A stretch of 6,473 nucleotides of DNA, from contig JAFLUV010000012.1 in the NCBI GenBank assembly GCA_022508635.1, positions 15,930-22,402 on the forward strand. Direction: 5' to 3'. The translations under genes and the position numbers were made by a program. Position 1 is the first letter of the stretch. Each line of letters opens with the position of its first letter. The notes under the pieces are model-generated. The model did no database searches, was not told the DNA's origin, and worked only from the letters and a program-made list of their open reading frames with translations. Shown here one piece after another: positions 1-6,466 of this stretch. This DNA comes from Prevotellaceae bacterium. GTDB taxonomy: Bacteria > Bacteroidota > Bacteroidia > Bacteroidales > Bacteroidaceae.

Positions 1-1
1 C

Positions 2-2932
2 TTACCTGTCCTCCGGCATGCTCTTGCCCGTGAGGAGAGTACCGTCGGAAGCCATGCCTTCTGCCGTCACTGCAAGGTGCGTCTGCTTACCGTTGCCATA
101 GAAGCGGAACTCTGCCTTGCCCTCCTGATCCAGCTTGAGATCAGGGTTCCAGTAGAGCGTGCGGCGGTAGTCCTTCACCTCGGGAAGAGGCTTAGTGCTA
201 TAGTCCGGCTGGTAGAAATCCTCAGGCGCAGAGTAGCCCGGCAAGACATAGCGGCGGTCACGATAGGCATCGCGCTGCGTACCGTCTGCATTGATGAGAC
301 GGAGGTCGACAGTGACGCTCGGTATATCCTCGCCATCGTAAAATGAGTTGCCCTCGCGGCGCGGACTATAGTCAGTATATATGTAAACCTTCCCAAGATT
401 ACTCAGGAAATTATACTTCTCCTTCTCGGTATCCGGTATAAAGCGGGTGGCTGGGGGCATGCCATGCCCCCAGCCGATCGCCCTGCGAGCTTGTTGATGA
501 GTAGTCAACATAGCCTCCTTCTGGCCATCGATGCGCAGTTCAAGGTCATACTCGCGAGCTATGTTCATGTCGCCGATGAAGGTACGCGTCACATCGCGTG
601 CAAAGCGGTTGCGCCCGATGAAGATGCCCGGGCAGAAGCCTGCATCGCAGACAGCATTGAAGGCATCGTAGGCATCAATGACATAGGCAGGCTTGGATGC
701 ATCGAACTTCGTCATGCGCGAACGATTCACACCAACGGTGACCTCATCAAGCAGGCGCGAGCCGTCCATCACCCAGTCCGGAGCAATGACAGAACCTTTA
801 GGTGCCTCGGCAAGATGGCATTGATACCAGTCGTAAGGCTTGACAAAACGAGGGAAATAAGGCTGCAAACGAACATAGAACTCCGGATAGTTGAGATTGT
901 CGTTGCGGTCTGTGGAAGGCATCTGCCACACATGGGGCTTGCCTTTCTTCCACTTGGTACTGTCGCTGGCAGAAAGGTGGAAGTAACAGCCCTCATAGAA
1001 GCGCGGCGTCTCTATGGAGAACATGTGCCTTTCGGTCATCATCTCACCGTCGGTGGAATGGATCGTATTGTCTACATCCGGCTTGACGAAGCTTGCATGC
1101 ACCAGGAGCTCGTTCTTTATACCGCCCTGGTTCTCCACGAAACGGCTAAGACGATCAGATATGGCACCGGATTCACGTCCGGTAGTCTCAGAATTAGTAC
1201 GTGCATCCGTCAGGGCTTCGCGTCCGGTGGTCTCGGTATTGGCACGTGCTGCCGTCACGCTGCCGCCGTCCGCCGCCTCTTTTGTCATATTGCCATCCTT
1301 GTTGCTTGCTGCCTGCGATCCATCCGTCAGGCTCAGGCTGGAACCAGCATTCACTGGAACAAAGTCAATGTCGTTAGCAAACATCGTTTCCCGCTGTTCG
1401 CCCATATATTTGTTCACCTCGCCTACGAGGAGCGGAGTCTGCTCAGGCTTATGGTTGAGTGCAAAAGCACCAGGCTCCGTCATCGTGCGCCAACTGAAGC
1501 GCCGCCAGCCCTGTATCATGAGCAAAAGGTCGAGGGCACGTGCACGCTGCTCGTCATCCTCCTCGAAAAAGTAGCGAGGATTCTCCACAAAACCGCGTAT
1601 CTGGCTCGAAAGCAGCATCTCGGTCAGTATATTGCCATTGTCGTACAGATACTCGGAATGAGTGGCGTCGCATACCGACACACTGACAGTAGCACCGGGC
1701 TTCCCGCCCTCTACGGCAAGACTGACAGGTGCAAAAGGCTCCGCAGGCTGATCGGAAAGTCCGCTGAAACGGAGGCTGGCAGGCACGAAGTCCTCCTTGC
1801 GACAGAAGAAAAGACGGTCGGCATAGATGCGTCCCGCATTATTATATATAGTAACCTGACAGACACCAGTCTGCAAATCATCATTGTCAAGAGGAATGGT
1901 TGCCGAGGCTCCTGCAGGAATGGTTTGGAAGTCGAGCAACACGCCATCGTGCATTACCGTCATGCCCAGCTCCTCGCTGGCAGCAACACCAGCGGCCTTG
2001 ACATCGACTCTCCAGTCTCCGCCCTCGTTTATTACCTGCACGGCACATCCGTCCTTTTCGGAAGCAGGCAAGTTCTCACGGACAGTTCCTTTCTTGCCGC
2101 TGAAGGTCGCTGTATACTTCTTGCCACCCTGAGGCGTGAAAGTGAAGGAACCACGGCCTCGCTGCTCTGTCTCCGCCTCTGCAATGACGTTGCCCGAAGC
2201 GTCAGTCACTGTGACCTTTCCATCCTGATGAAGTCCTTCATTGCTCGTTACCTCGAAAGCAACACGGTTGACAACACCGTCCACAAGGTTTCCACCCTCA
2301 GGGAAGAGGAGCAGCTTAGGCTTGGACGATGTCTCGTCGACCTTCGAACGCCGGCGCAACGGACGCAATGTCATCTCGTGGACAAAATCGCCCGCCTCCT
2401 TCGGCTTATCAAAGACGGGAAAGACACGACTGTAGAGCTTCTCGTAATCCTGATAGTACTCCTTTGCCATACGCTTGTTGTAGAACCACTGTTCGGCAAA
2501 GACACTATGGGGATGTTCCGTAACACCCCAGTTGAGCTGCCAGCGCGTATACGCCCGCAACTCATAGTAGCCGCCATAAAGCGTATCCTGCAATACAAAA
2601 GAGCCATGCACCTGTCCGCCTTGCAATTCCAACTGCTGGCGCTCCACGAGGAAACCGTCCTGATTCAGTAGCTCGGCATAGAGGACACCACTGATGCGAC
2701 TTGGCGTACCCGTGTCGCTACGCCGCACGTATGCTTTATAGTAAATAGTATCGCCAAGGAAGTAGCAGGTGTTGTCCATGTGAACAAAGACCTGCTCCTG
2801 GGGGATGGACTTGCCAAACGCTCCAAGCCTTTCCGCCCAGCCTTCGAGCGTCGTAGGAGCCTGCACAGTCTGGGCATGGATATTGAAAACGGCAAGCACA
2901 ATCGTGCAGAATAAGGTAAGGAATCTCTTCAT
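2..2932 (-). CDS. Large secreted MG2 (macroglobulin-like) protein with TonB-plug-like segment, function unknown
   Basis: This is a complete 976-residue protein, from ATG at 2932 to TAA at 4-2. Residues 1-21 look like a Sec signal peptide (KR, a hydrophobic core, then IHA|QT), so it should be exported to the periplasm or outer membrane. Residues about 44-135 match a Bacteroidetes MG2/macroglobulin-like domain (VFVHMDNTCYFLGDTIYYKA, later GGYYELRAYTRW). A second beta-sandwich-like region starts near 205 (LLLFPEGGNLVDGV). Near 729 the motif LDEVTV resembles the entry to a TonB plug domain. The C-terminal part (about 921-945, RTLYWNPDLKLDQEGKAEF) resembles the final beta-domain of these proteins. 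There is no room for a 22-strand barrel, so this is not a TonB receptor, although relatives are often annotated as plug-domain proteins. Family members usually run about 800-950 residues. Two oddities lie inside it: a Thr/Glu/Ala-rich tract with a 45-bp repeat (residues about 558-587) and a palindrome-encoded stretch (820-828). The family call is from recalled motifs; the molecular role is unknown. Confidence 0.88.
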   Translation of the reverse strand: MKRFLTLFCTIVLAVFNIHAQTVQAPTTLEGWAERLGAFGKSIPQEQVFVHMDNTCYFLGDTIYYKAYVRRSDTGTPSRISGVLYAELLNQDGFLVERQQLELQGGQVHGSFVLQDTLYGGYYELRAYTRWQLNWGVTEHPHSVFAEQWFYNKRMAKEYYQDYEKLYSRVFPVFDKPKEAGDFVHEMTLRPLRRRSKVDETSSKPKLLLFPEGGNLVDGVVNRVAFEVTSNEGLHQDGKVTVTDASGNVIAEAETEQRGRGSFTFTPQGGKKYTATFSGKKGTVRENLPASEKDGCAVQVINEGGDWRVDVKAAGVAASEELGMTVMHDGVLLDFQTIPAGASATIPLDNDDLQTGVCQVTIYNNAGRIYADRLFFCRKEDFVPASLRFSGLSDQPAEPFAPVSLAVEGGKPGATVSVSVCDATHSEYLYDNGNILTEMLLSSQIRGFVENPRYFFEEDDEQRARALDLLLMIQGWRRFSWRTMTEPGAFALNHKPEQTPLLVGEVNKYMGEQRETMFANDIDFVPVNAGSSLSLTDGSQAASNKDGNMTKEAADGGSVTAARANTETTGREALTDARTNSETTGRESGAISDRLSRFVENQGGIKNELLVHASFVKPDVDNTIHSTDGEMMTERHMFSIETPRFYEGCYFHLSASDSTKWKKGKPHVWQMPSTDRNDNLNYPEFYVRLQPYFPRFVKPYDWYQCHLAEAPKGSVIAPDWVMDGSRLLDEVTVGVNRSRMTKFDASKPAYVIDAYDAFNAVCDAGFCPGIFIGRNRFARDVTRTFIGDMNIAREYDLELRIDGQKEAMLTTHQQARRAIGWGHGMPPATRFIPDTEKEKYNFLSNLGKVYIYTDYSPRREGNSFYDGEDIPSVTVDLRLINADGTQRDAYRDRRYVLPGYSAPEDFYQPDYSTKPLPEVKDYRRTLYWNPDLKLDQEGKAEFRFYGNGKQTHLAVTAEGMASDGTLLTGKSMPEDR
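449..475. repeat. Perfect 27-bp GC-rich palindrome inside the MG2 gene
   Basis: The 13-nt arm GGCTGGGGGCATG (449-461) is followed by one base (462) and its exact reverse complement (463-475). On the minus strand it fills exactly nine codons of the MG2 gene, residues 820-828 (GWGHGMPPA), in register with the reading frame. Arms this long and this GC-rich are unlikely by chance. The segment could fold into a strong hairpin in the mRNA, or be a dispersed palindromic element that has settled in frame within a gene. The palindrome is seen directly; the mobile-element reading is inference. Confidence 0.9.
1174..1258 (-). repeat. In-frame 45-bp tandem repeat (about 1.9 copies) in a low-complexity tract
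   Basis: Two imperfect copies with a 45-bp period lie at about 1174-1213 and 1219-1258; both contain CGTCCGGT, and GTCTC and ACGTGC recur at the same offsets. On the minus strand they encode 15-residue units, ARANTETTGREALTD followed by ARTNSETTGRESGAI, at residues about 558-587. They sit in a polar Ala/Thr/Asp/Ser-rich stretch (roughly 535-600) between better-conserved segments of the MG2 protein. It is probably a flexible linker expanded by slippage or unequal exchange. Confidence 0.85.
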
Positions 2933-2960
2933 AACGTATAATTCTTTGTGTATGTGGCTA

Positions 2961-2968
2961 CAAAATTA
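2961..2968 (-). promoter_or_regulatory. Candidate -7 element for the MG2 gene (Bacteroidetes type)
   Basis: Read on the minus strand the sequence is TAATTTTG, an exact match to the Bacteroidetes -7 consensus TAnnTTTG. It lies 28 bp upstream of the MG2 start codon, giving a short predicted leader of about 20-25 nt. I see no good TTTG at the expected -33 distance (around 2988-2993, where the minus strand reads TTCATGG), so it may be a weak or activator-dependent promoter, or a chance match. Confidence 0.5.
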
Positions 2969-3007
2969 AGTTTTTTATACGACATTCCATGAATTGCACA
3001 ACTATAT

Positions 3008-3039
3008 TTTGATTTAAAGATGTCTTTTTTATAACTTTG
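3008..3039 (+). promoter_or_regulatory. Bacteroidetes sigma-70-type promoter for the kinase gene
   Basis: TTTG at 3008-3011 (-33 element) is followed after 20 nt by TAACTTTG at 3032-3039, an exact match to TAnnTTTG (-7 element). The spacing fits the primary-sigma promoter described for Bacteroides. The transcription start should fall near 3044-3047, leaving a leader of about 45-48 nt before the ATG at 3092. The spacer holds a small palindrome (AAAGA-TG-TCTTT, 3016-3027) that might be an operator, but its arms are only 5 bp. This promoter may serve the kinase and both downstream lipoprotein genes. Confidence 0.75.
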
Positions 3040-3091
3040 CAAACGGAACATATCATTTCAACGTAACAAACCGTACAAAAACACTTATAGT

Positions 3092-4216
3092 ATGATACAA
3101 CAGACACAGCTTATCGACATCGTAGGACGCTTTGCCCACGAAGGAACCATTAGCGAGATTAAGCCATTGGGCGAAGGCCTCATCAATGACACCTACAAAG
3201 TCAAGACAACCGAACAGGACAAACCAGACTACGTACTGCAACGTATTAACCACATCGTGTTCCCCGACGTCGATATGGTAATGCGCAACATTGATGCCGT
3301 CACTTCCCACATCAGAAAGAAACTTACAGAGCAGGGTACGACTGACATCGACCGCCGAGTCCTACGATTCATCCCGGAGAAAAATAGCGATAAACTTTAT
3401 ATTAAGCTTGACTCTTCCCAGGAAGAAGCGACATCCTACTGGCGACTGATGGTCTTCATTGACGATGCCGTCACCAAGCAAGCTGTAAACCCAGAGAGCA
3501 GTCACGCAGCCGGACGTGCCTTTGGCAACTTCCAGGCAATGCTATCAGATATCCCTGTACAGCTGGGTGAGACAATTCAGGACTTCCACAACATGGAGTT
3601 CCGCCTGCTACAACTGCATGAAGTCGTGAGCAGTGATCCTGCCGGACGTGTCAAGGAGGAACGTGTGCAAAAGATGCTGGCAGAGATAGAGAAGCGTGCC
3701 GAGGCGATGTGCAAGGCAGAACGCATGGGACGCAAAGGCACGCTGCCCAAACGCGTCTGCCACTGCGATACGAAGGTTAATAACATGATGTTCGACAAGC
3801 AGGACAACGTGCTCTGCGTTATTGATCTTGACACTGTAATGCCCAACTTCATCTTCTCCGACTACGGAGACTTCCTGCGCACAGCAGCAAACCGTACAGC
3901 AGAAGACTGTCCGGACATGAGTGAGGTAGGCTTCCGCATGGACATTTTCAAGGCATTCACCCAAGGCTATCTGGAGAGTGCACGCAGTTTCTTGTTGCCC
4001 GCTGAAATAGAAGACCTGCCCTATGCCACCGCTCTCTTCCCCTACATGCAATGCGTACGCTTCCTCTGGGACTATCTCAGCGGTGACAAGTACTGGAAGT
4101 GTCAGTACCCCGACCATAACTTTGTCCGTGCCAACAACCAGTTGCATCTACTCCTGAGTATTGAGGAGCACTATCCTGAAATGCAGGCCTTTATTGATAG
4201 CTGCATGAAAGGATAA
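3092..4216 (+). CDS. APH/choline kinase-fold phosphotransferase, probable N-acetylhexosamine 1-kinase-like sugar kinase
   Basis: This is a complete 374-residue cytoplasmic protein with no signal peptide. The glycine-containing N-lobe segment is LGEGLINDTYKV (26-37), followed by YVLQRIN (47-53) and a hinge-like WRLMVFIDDAV. The catalytic loop is HCDTKVNN, matching HxDxxxxN with H224, D226 as likely catalytic base and N231. The metal-binding segment is IDLDTVMP (D245, D247), the counterpart of DFG. Together these place it in the aminoglycoside phosphotransferase/choline kinase superfamily. The pattern LQRIN...VF near the N-lobe and DLDTVMP resemble the N-acetylhexosamine 1-kinases (NahK/LnpB) and the Bacteroidetes proteins often labelled MdsC, which phosphorylate GlcNAc or GalNAc at C1 for salvage of glycan-derived hexosamines. 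Substrate is inferred from family resemblance only; no glycan-degrading gene is visible beside it. Antibiotic resistance is unlikely. The start is the first ATG downstream of a good promoter. Confidence 0.87.
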   Translation: MIQQTQLIDIVGRFAHEGTISEIKPLGEGLINDTYKVKTTEQDKPDYVLQRINHIVFPDVDMVMRNIDAVTSHIRKKLTEQGTTDIDRRVLRFIPEKNSDKLYIKLDSSQEEATSYWRLMVFIDDAVTKQAVNPESSHAAGRAFGNFQAMLSDIPVQLGETIQDFHNMEFRLLQLHEVVSSDPAGRVKEERVQKMLAEIEKRAEAMCKAERMGRKGTLPKRVCHCDTKVNNMMFDKQDNVLCVIDLDTVMPNFIFSDYGDFLRTAANRTAEDCPDMSEVGFRMDIFKAFTQGYLESARSFLLPAEIEDLPYATALFPYMQCVRFLWDYLSGDKYWKCQYPDHNFVRANNQLHLLLSIEEHYPEMQAFIDSCMKG

Positions 4217-4220
4217 GAAC

Positions 4221-4239
4221 CGAGGGTATTTTATCCTCG
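4221..4239 (+). terminator. Small hairpin after the kinase gene; weak terminator or processing site
   Basis: CGAGG (4221-4225) pairs with CCTCG (4235-4239). The stem extends inward by a G-U, a U-A and an A-U pair to a 3-nt loop, giving about 8 bp. No T-tract follows (next bases CTAAGCC), so it is not a typical intrinsic terminator and may only attenuate transcription or protect the 3' end. A competing stem is possible between GGATAA (4211-4216, including the stop codon) and TTATCC (4231-4236); the two structures exclude each other. Confidence 0.35.
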
Positions 4240-4283
4240 CTAAGCCTAACAATTGTCCAACCACGATACAAGAAACCAAAGGC

Positions 4284-5708
4284 ATGATACGAAAGTCCAT
4301 CTGTTTCCTTTTGCCGTGGTTTAGTGCCTTGCTTCTATGGAACTGTCAGCCTGGTCAACCGCAGAGAGTGTCGGAACAAGGATCGGATACAACAAAAACC
4401 ATACGAAGCAAGCAGAATGAGCGGGCAGGGATGGAGGACAAGACACTGGACACGGAGGGCGAGAGAGCTGCACAGGTGCCGGACGGTTTCAAGCAATTCA
4501 TAGACTTCTTGCCTGAATGGACGGGTGATACTATAAGGACGGGTGATATCTTCAACTATGATGCCGACATGGCACCAGAGTATGCAGAAAGGTTCGAAAT
4601 GAGAAACAAGTTTGAAGAAAAAGAGTCTGTTGACGTTTCGCCATTGTTTCTGTACAAAATCACATTAGACAACTGTTACGTCATCTTCGTGGAGAAAGAA
4701 ACCTGGGGATGTCCGACGGCTGACGGATTCTACGCCGGCCGCAGGACACATGCCATGATGACATGCACGAAGGGCGGGCAGATGATAGAAAAGGTGGATT
4801 TGGGAAACCACTTTATCGGACACAGGGGTTTCTGTCACATCAGGGGGACACGCTCTCCACTACGTTTGGAAGTGAAGAATGTCTATTATGTCGTAGGCAA
4901 CGGAGAGAAATGGAGAGCGCCCCAGCCATCGCGTATCTGTCAGATAGAATACCGCGTCGACCCCAAAAACGGGCACATAAGCCAGGACACGCTTGCCATA
5001 TACGACTGTGACAGATACATCGGAAAGCAAGGACAGAGTATCTGGAAGAACCTGACGGAACGCATGGAAAAGAGCCATCGCAAAGGTAACGCTACTGCCA
5101 ACGCTTACCGGCGACCGCAGACTATAGAAGAATGGATAGACTGCTTCCCCGAGTGGACGGCAGACAGCATCAGCGAGCATATATTCGACGCAACGGGCAT
5201 TGTGTCGGAAGAAGTAGTCTTCCCGAAAGAATTCCGCCCCGTAGCCGAACAAGACAGTGCACGACAGCAGATAATAGAAATGCGTTACGGACATAGAATT
5301 ACGACTGACAGTCTGCATATCCTCTTTGCCCGAAAGATATGCCGACAACGCAATCGGTCCGACAGCCTCGTCCCGGAATCCTTCTTCACACAGACTGTCA
5401 TGGTATATTCGCACGACGGGCAACTGAGAGACTGGTACGACGTAACAAGAAACTTTCCAAGCACAAACAGGACGCATGTCTCCGGTTGCAAGTCACCCTT
5501 CCGCCTGCATGTAAAGACAGTAGAACTGCTGAAACATGACTACGAGCACACGCACTACATACCCGTATGCTATAGGGACATCGAATGGCGGGTAGCGCAG
5601 GAAGGAATCCTTACCACGGACACCCTTATGGAGGAAAAATGCAGATGGTATCCCTACAAACACCCGGGAGTGTGCGAACCTTGGTATGAACAATTGTCTC
5701 CCCTTTGA
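4284..5708 (+). CDS. Unrecognised probable lipoprotein with two copies of a novel FPEWT-type domain
   Basis: This is a complete 474-residue protein. The N-terminus (IRK, a hydrophobic run to LLLWNC) looks like a lipoprotein signal with Cys21 as candidate lipidated residue, though Trp-Asn before it is a poor lipobox. A polar linker (22-65) follows. Two homologous domains come next, A (about 66-238) and B (about 280-450), joined by a Lys/Arg-rich linker. Aligned landmarks: FIDFLPEWTGDTI / WIDCFPEWTADSI; YKITLDNCYVIFVEK / HRITTDSLHILFARK; GTRSPLRLEVK / GCKSPFRLHVK; QIEYRVDPKNGHISQDTL / DIEWRVAQEGILTTDTL. Alternating polar and hydrophobic stretches suggest a mostly beta fold. I do not recognise the family and see no catalytic motif. 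It starts 67 bp after the kinase gene with no clear promoter, so co-transcription is plausible. AAAGG lies just before the ATG, too close for a standard Shine-Dalgarno. It could be a surface or periplasmic binding protein, or an immunity-type protein; neither is shown. Confidence 0.82.
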   Translation: MIRKSICFLLPWFSALLLWNCQPGQPQRVSEQGSDTTKTIRSKQNERAGMEDKTLDTEGERAAQVPDGFKQFIDFLPEWTGDTIRTGDIFNYDADMAPEYAERFEMRNKFEEKESVDVSPLFLYKITLDNCYVIFVEKETWGCPTADGFYAGRRTHAMMTCTKGGQMIEKVDLGNHFIGHRGFCHIRGTRSPLRLEVKNVYYVVGNGEKWRAPQPSRICQIEYRVDPKNGHISQDTLAIYDCDRYIGKQGQSIWKNLTERMEKSHRKGNATANAYRRPQTIEEWIDCFPEWTADSISEHIFDATGIVSEEVVFPKEFRPVAEQDSARQQIIEMRYGHRITTDSLHILFARKICRQRNRSDSLVPESFFTQTVMVYSHDGQLRDWYDVTRNFPSTNRTHVSGCKSPFRLHVKTVELLKHDYEHTHYIPVCYRDIEWRVAQEGILTTDTLMEEKCRWYPYKHPGVCEPWYEQLSPL

Positions 5709-6370
5709 CGAAAAATGGCATAAGCATGAAGAAGACAATAATTCCCCTCCTGTTCGCCGGCATAGTCTGTACTTGCACGAACAGACAAACGCCATCGCAA
5801 AGCAACAGCACAGAACAGCAGGAGCAACAGCAAGAGAATGCCGTTGTGCCATCCGCAACTTTCGATAGCCTCATCAACATCTTTCCTAAATGGACGGCAG
5901 ACACCATCACAAATGAAGTGTTAAGTTGTCGACTCGAGCAGTTTCCCTATAGCAGGACAATCCCAAAAGGAATGGCGGAGGTCTATTTTCTGGATAACGA
6001 TGAAGAGCGACACATGGCAAGCCACTATGACTTCTATGGAGGCTTTCGCATTGACACGGCCGCCTGTCACATCCTTTTTGTCAGGAGGGACTTAGATGAA
6101 CACAATATCAATGATGACGGGGGCTATCCCTATTGCAGCTATGAGGTTATGACCTTCTCCACCAAAGGAGAATTCATAGACAAGATGGAGGTTGCGAAAT
6201 ACGGAGACTTCTGGAGCAGTACACTATGTGGCACACGGCAACCGCTACGCCTGCAGGTGGAGAAAGCCTCCAAGACGGATTTTGACGGCGACATCAGCCC
6301 TTTTCCCATATACGTAGATGAAATAGAGGTGCGTATAGCAGCGGACGGAAAGATTCTGACTGACACGCTG
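4479..6370 (+). repeat. Three tandem copies of one homologous protein domain across two genes
   Basis: Copies span about 4479-4997 and 5121-5633 (both in the 474-residue protein) and 5858-6370 (in the 246-residue protein), each about 170 residues. All three keep the same order of blocks: (I)xxFPxWTxDxI, a beta-strand pair ending HILFxRK or YVIFVEK, a VM(T/V)(F/Y)S-like strand with a K/D-G turn, G(T/C)(R/K)xP(L/F)RLxV, then IExR(V/I)...DTL. Similarity is clear in protein but not striking in DNA, so the duplications are old. Confidence 0.85.
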
Positions 6371-6466
6371 CGAAGTTACATCTCCTATGCAAGAGACGAG
6401 GAAGACGCAAACGGCATGTTTGTTCTCCAATGGGACAGAAACAGCGAAGAACCCGTTCACGAATGA
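5726..6466 (+). CDS. Unrecognised probable lipoprotein with one copy of the FPEWT-type domain
   Basis: This is a complete 246-residue protein if started at the ATG at 5726. The same frame opens earlier at a TTG (5705) overlapping the previous stop codon, but the ATG start gives a clean signal peptide (MKKTIIPLLFAGIVCTC) and is preferred. Cys15 or Cys17 would be the lipidated residue; the lipobox is non-standard (VCT-C or GIV-C). Residues 18-40 are a Gln/Ser/Thr/Glu-rich linker that would hold the domain away from the membrane. The single domain (about 45-215) aligns with both domains of the upstream protein: LINIFPKWTADTI, FRIDTAACHILFVRR, VMTFSTKG, GTRQPLRLQVE and DEIEVRIAADGKILTDTL. A short acidic tail follows. 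It begins 17 bp after the upstream gene, so the two are almost certainly one transcript. The function is unknown; the pair looks like a local duplication with domain gain or loss. Confidence 0.83.
   Translation: MKKTIIPLLFAGIVCTCTNRQTPSQSNSTEQQEQQQENAVVPSATFDSLINIFPKWTADTITNEVLSCRLEQFPYSRTIPKGMAEVYFLDNDEERHMASHYDFYGGFRIDTAACHILFVRRDLDEHNINDDGGYPYCSYEVMTFSTKGEFIDKMEVAKYGDFWSSTLCGTRQPLRLQVEKASKTDFDGDISPFPIYVDEIEVRIAADGKILTDTLRSYISYARDEEDANGMFVLQWDRNSEEPVHE

Noticed and set aside
464..2671. Long plus-strand open frame of 735 codons
   Set aside because: It lies entirely opposite the well-supported MG2 gene in the same codon register and is explained by avoidance of TTA, CTA and TCA. Its product lacks any recognisable domain or signal and is rich in Cys, His, Arg and Leu, as expected of an antisense shadow.
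4117..4124. TAACTTTG inside the kinase gene as a possible promoter for the lipoprotein genes
   Set aside because: It matches the -7 consensus exactly, but a motif with six fixed bases is expected a few times by chance in a window this size. The -33 region holds only CTGG (4093-4096), and the bases are explained by the His-Asn-Phe-Val codons of the kinase.
3092..4216. Aminoglycoside resistance enzyme
   Set aside because: The APH fold is shared, but the LQRIN and DLDTVMP segments fit hexosamine-kinase-like proteins better, and no mobile element or resistance context is present.
5705..5725. TTG at 5705 as the start of the second lipoprotein gene
   Set aside because: It would overlap the upstream stop codon and add seven residues (TKNGIS...) before a good signal peptide. 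The ATG at 5726 gives a normal lysine-start signal sequence.
4284..6466. Toxin-immunity or anti-phage defence locus
   Set aside because: Tandem related genes can be immunity arrays, but there is no toxin, secretion, nuclease or nucleotide-signalling domain in the window, and the proteins appear exported.
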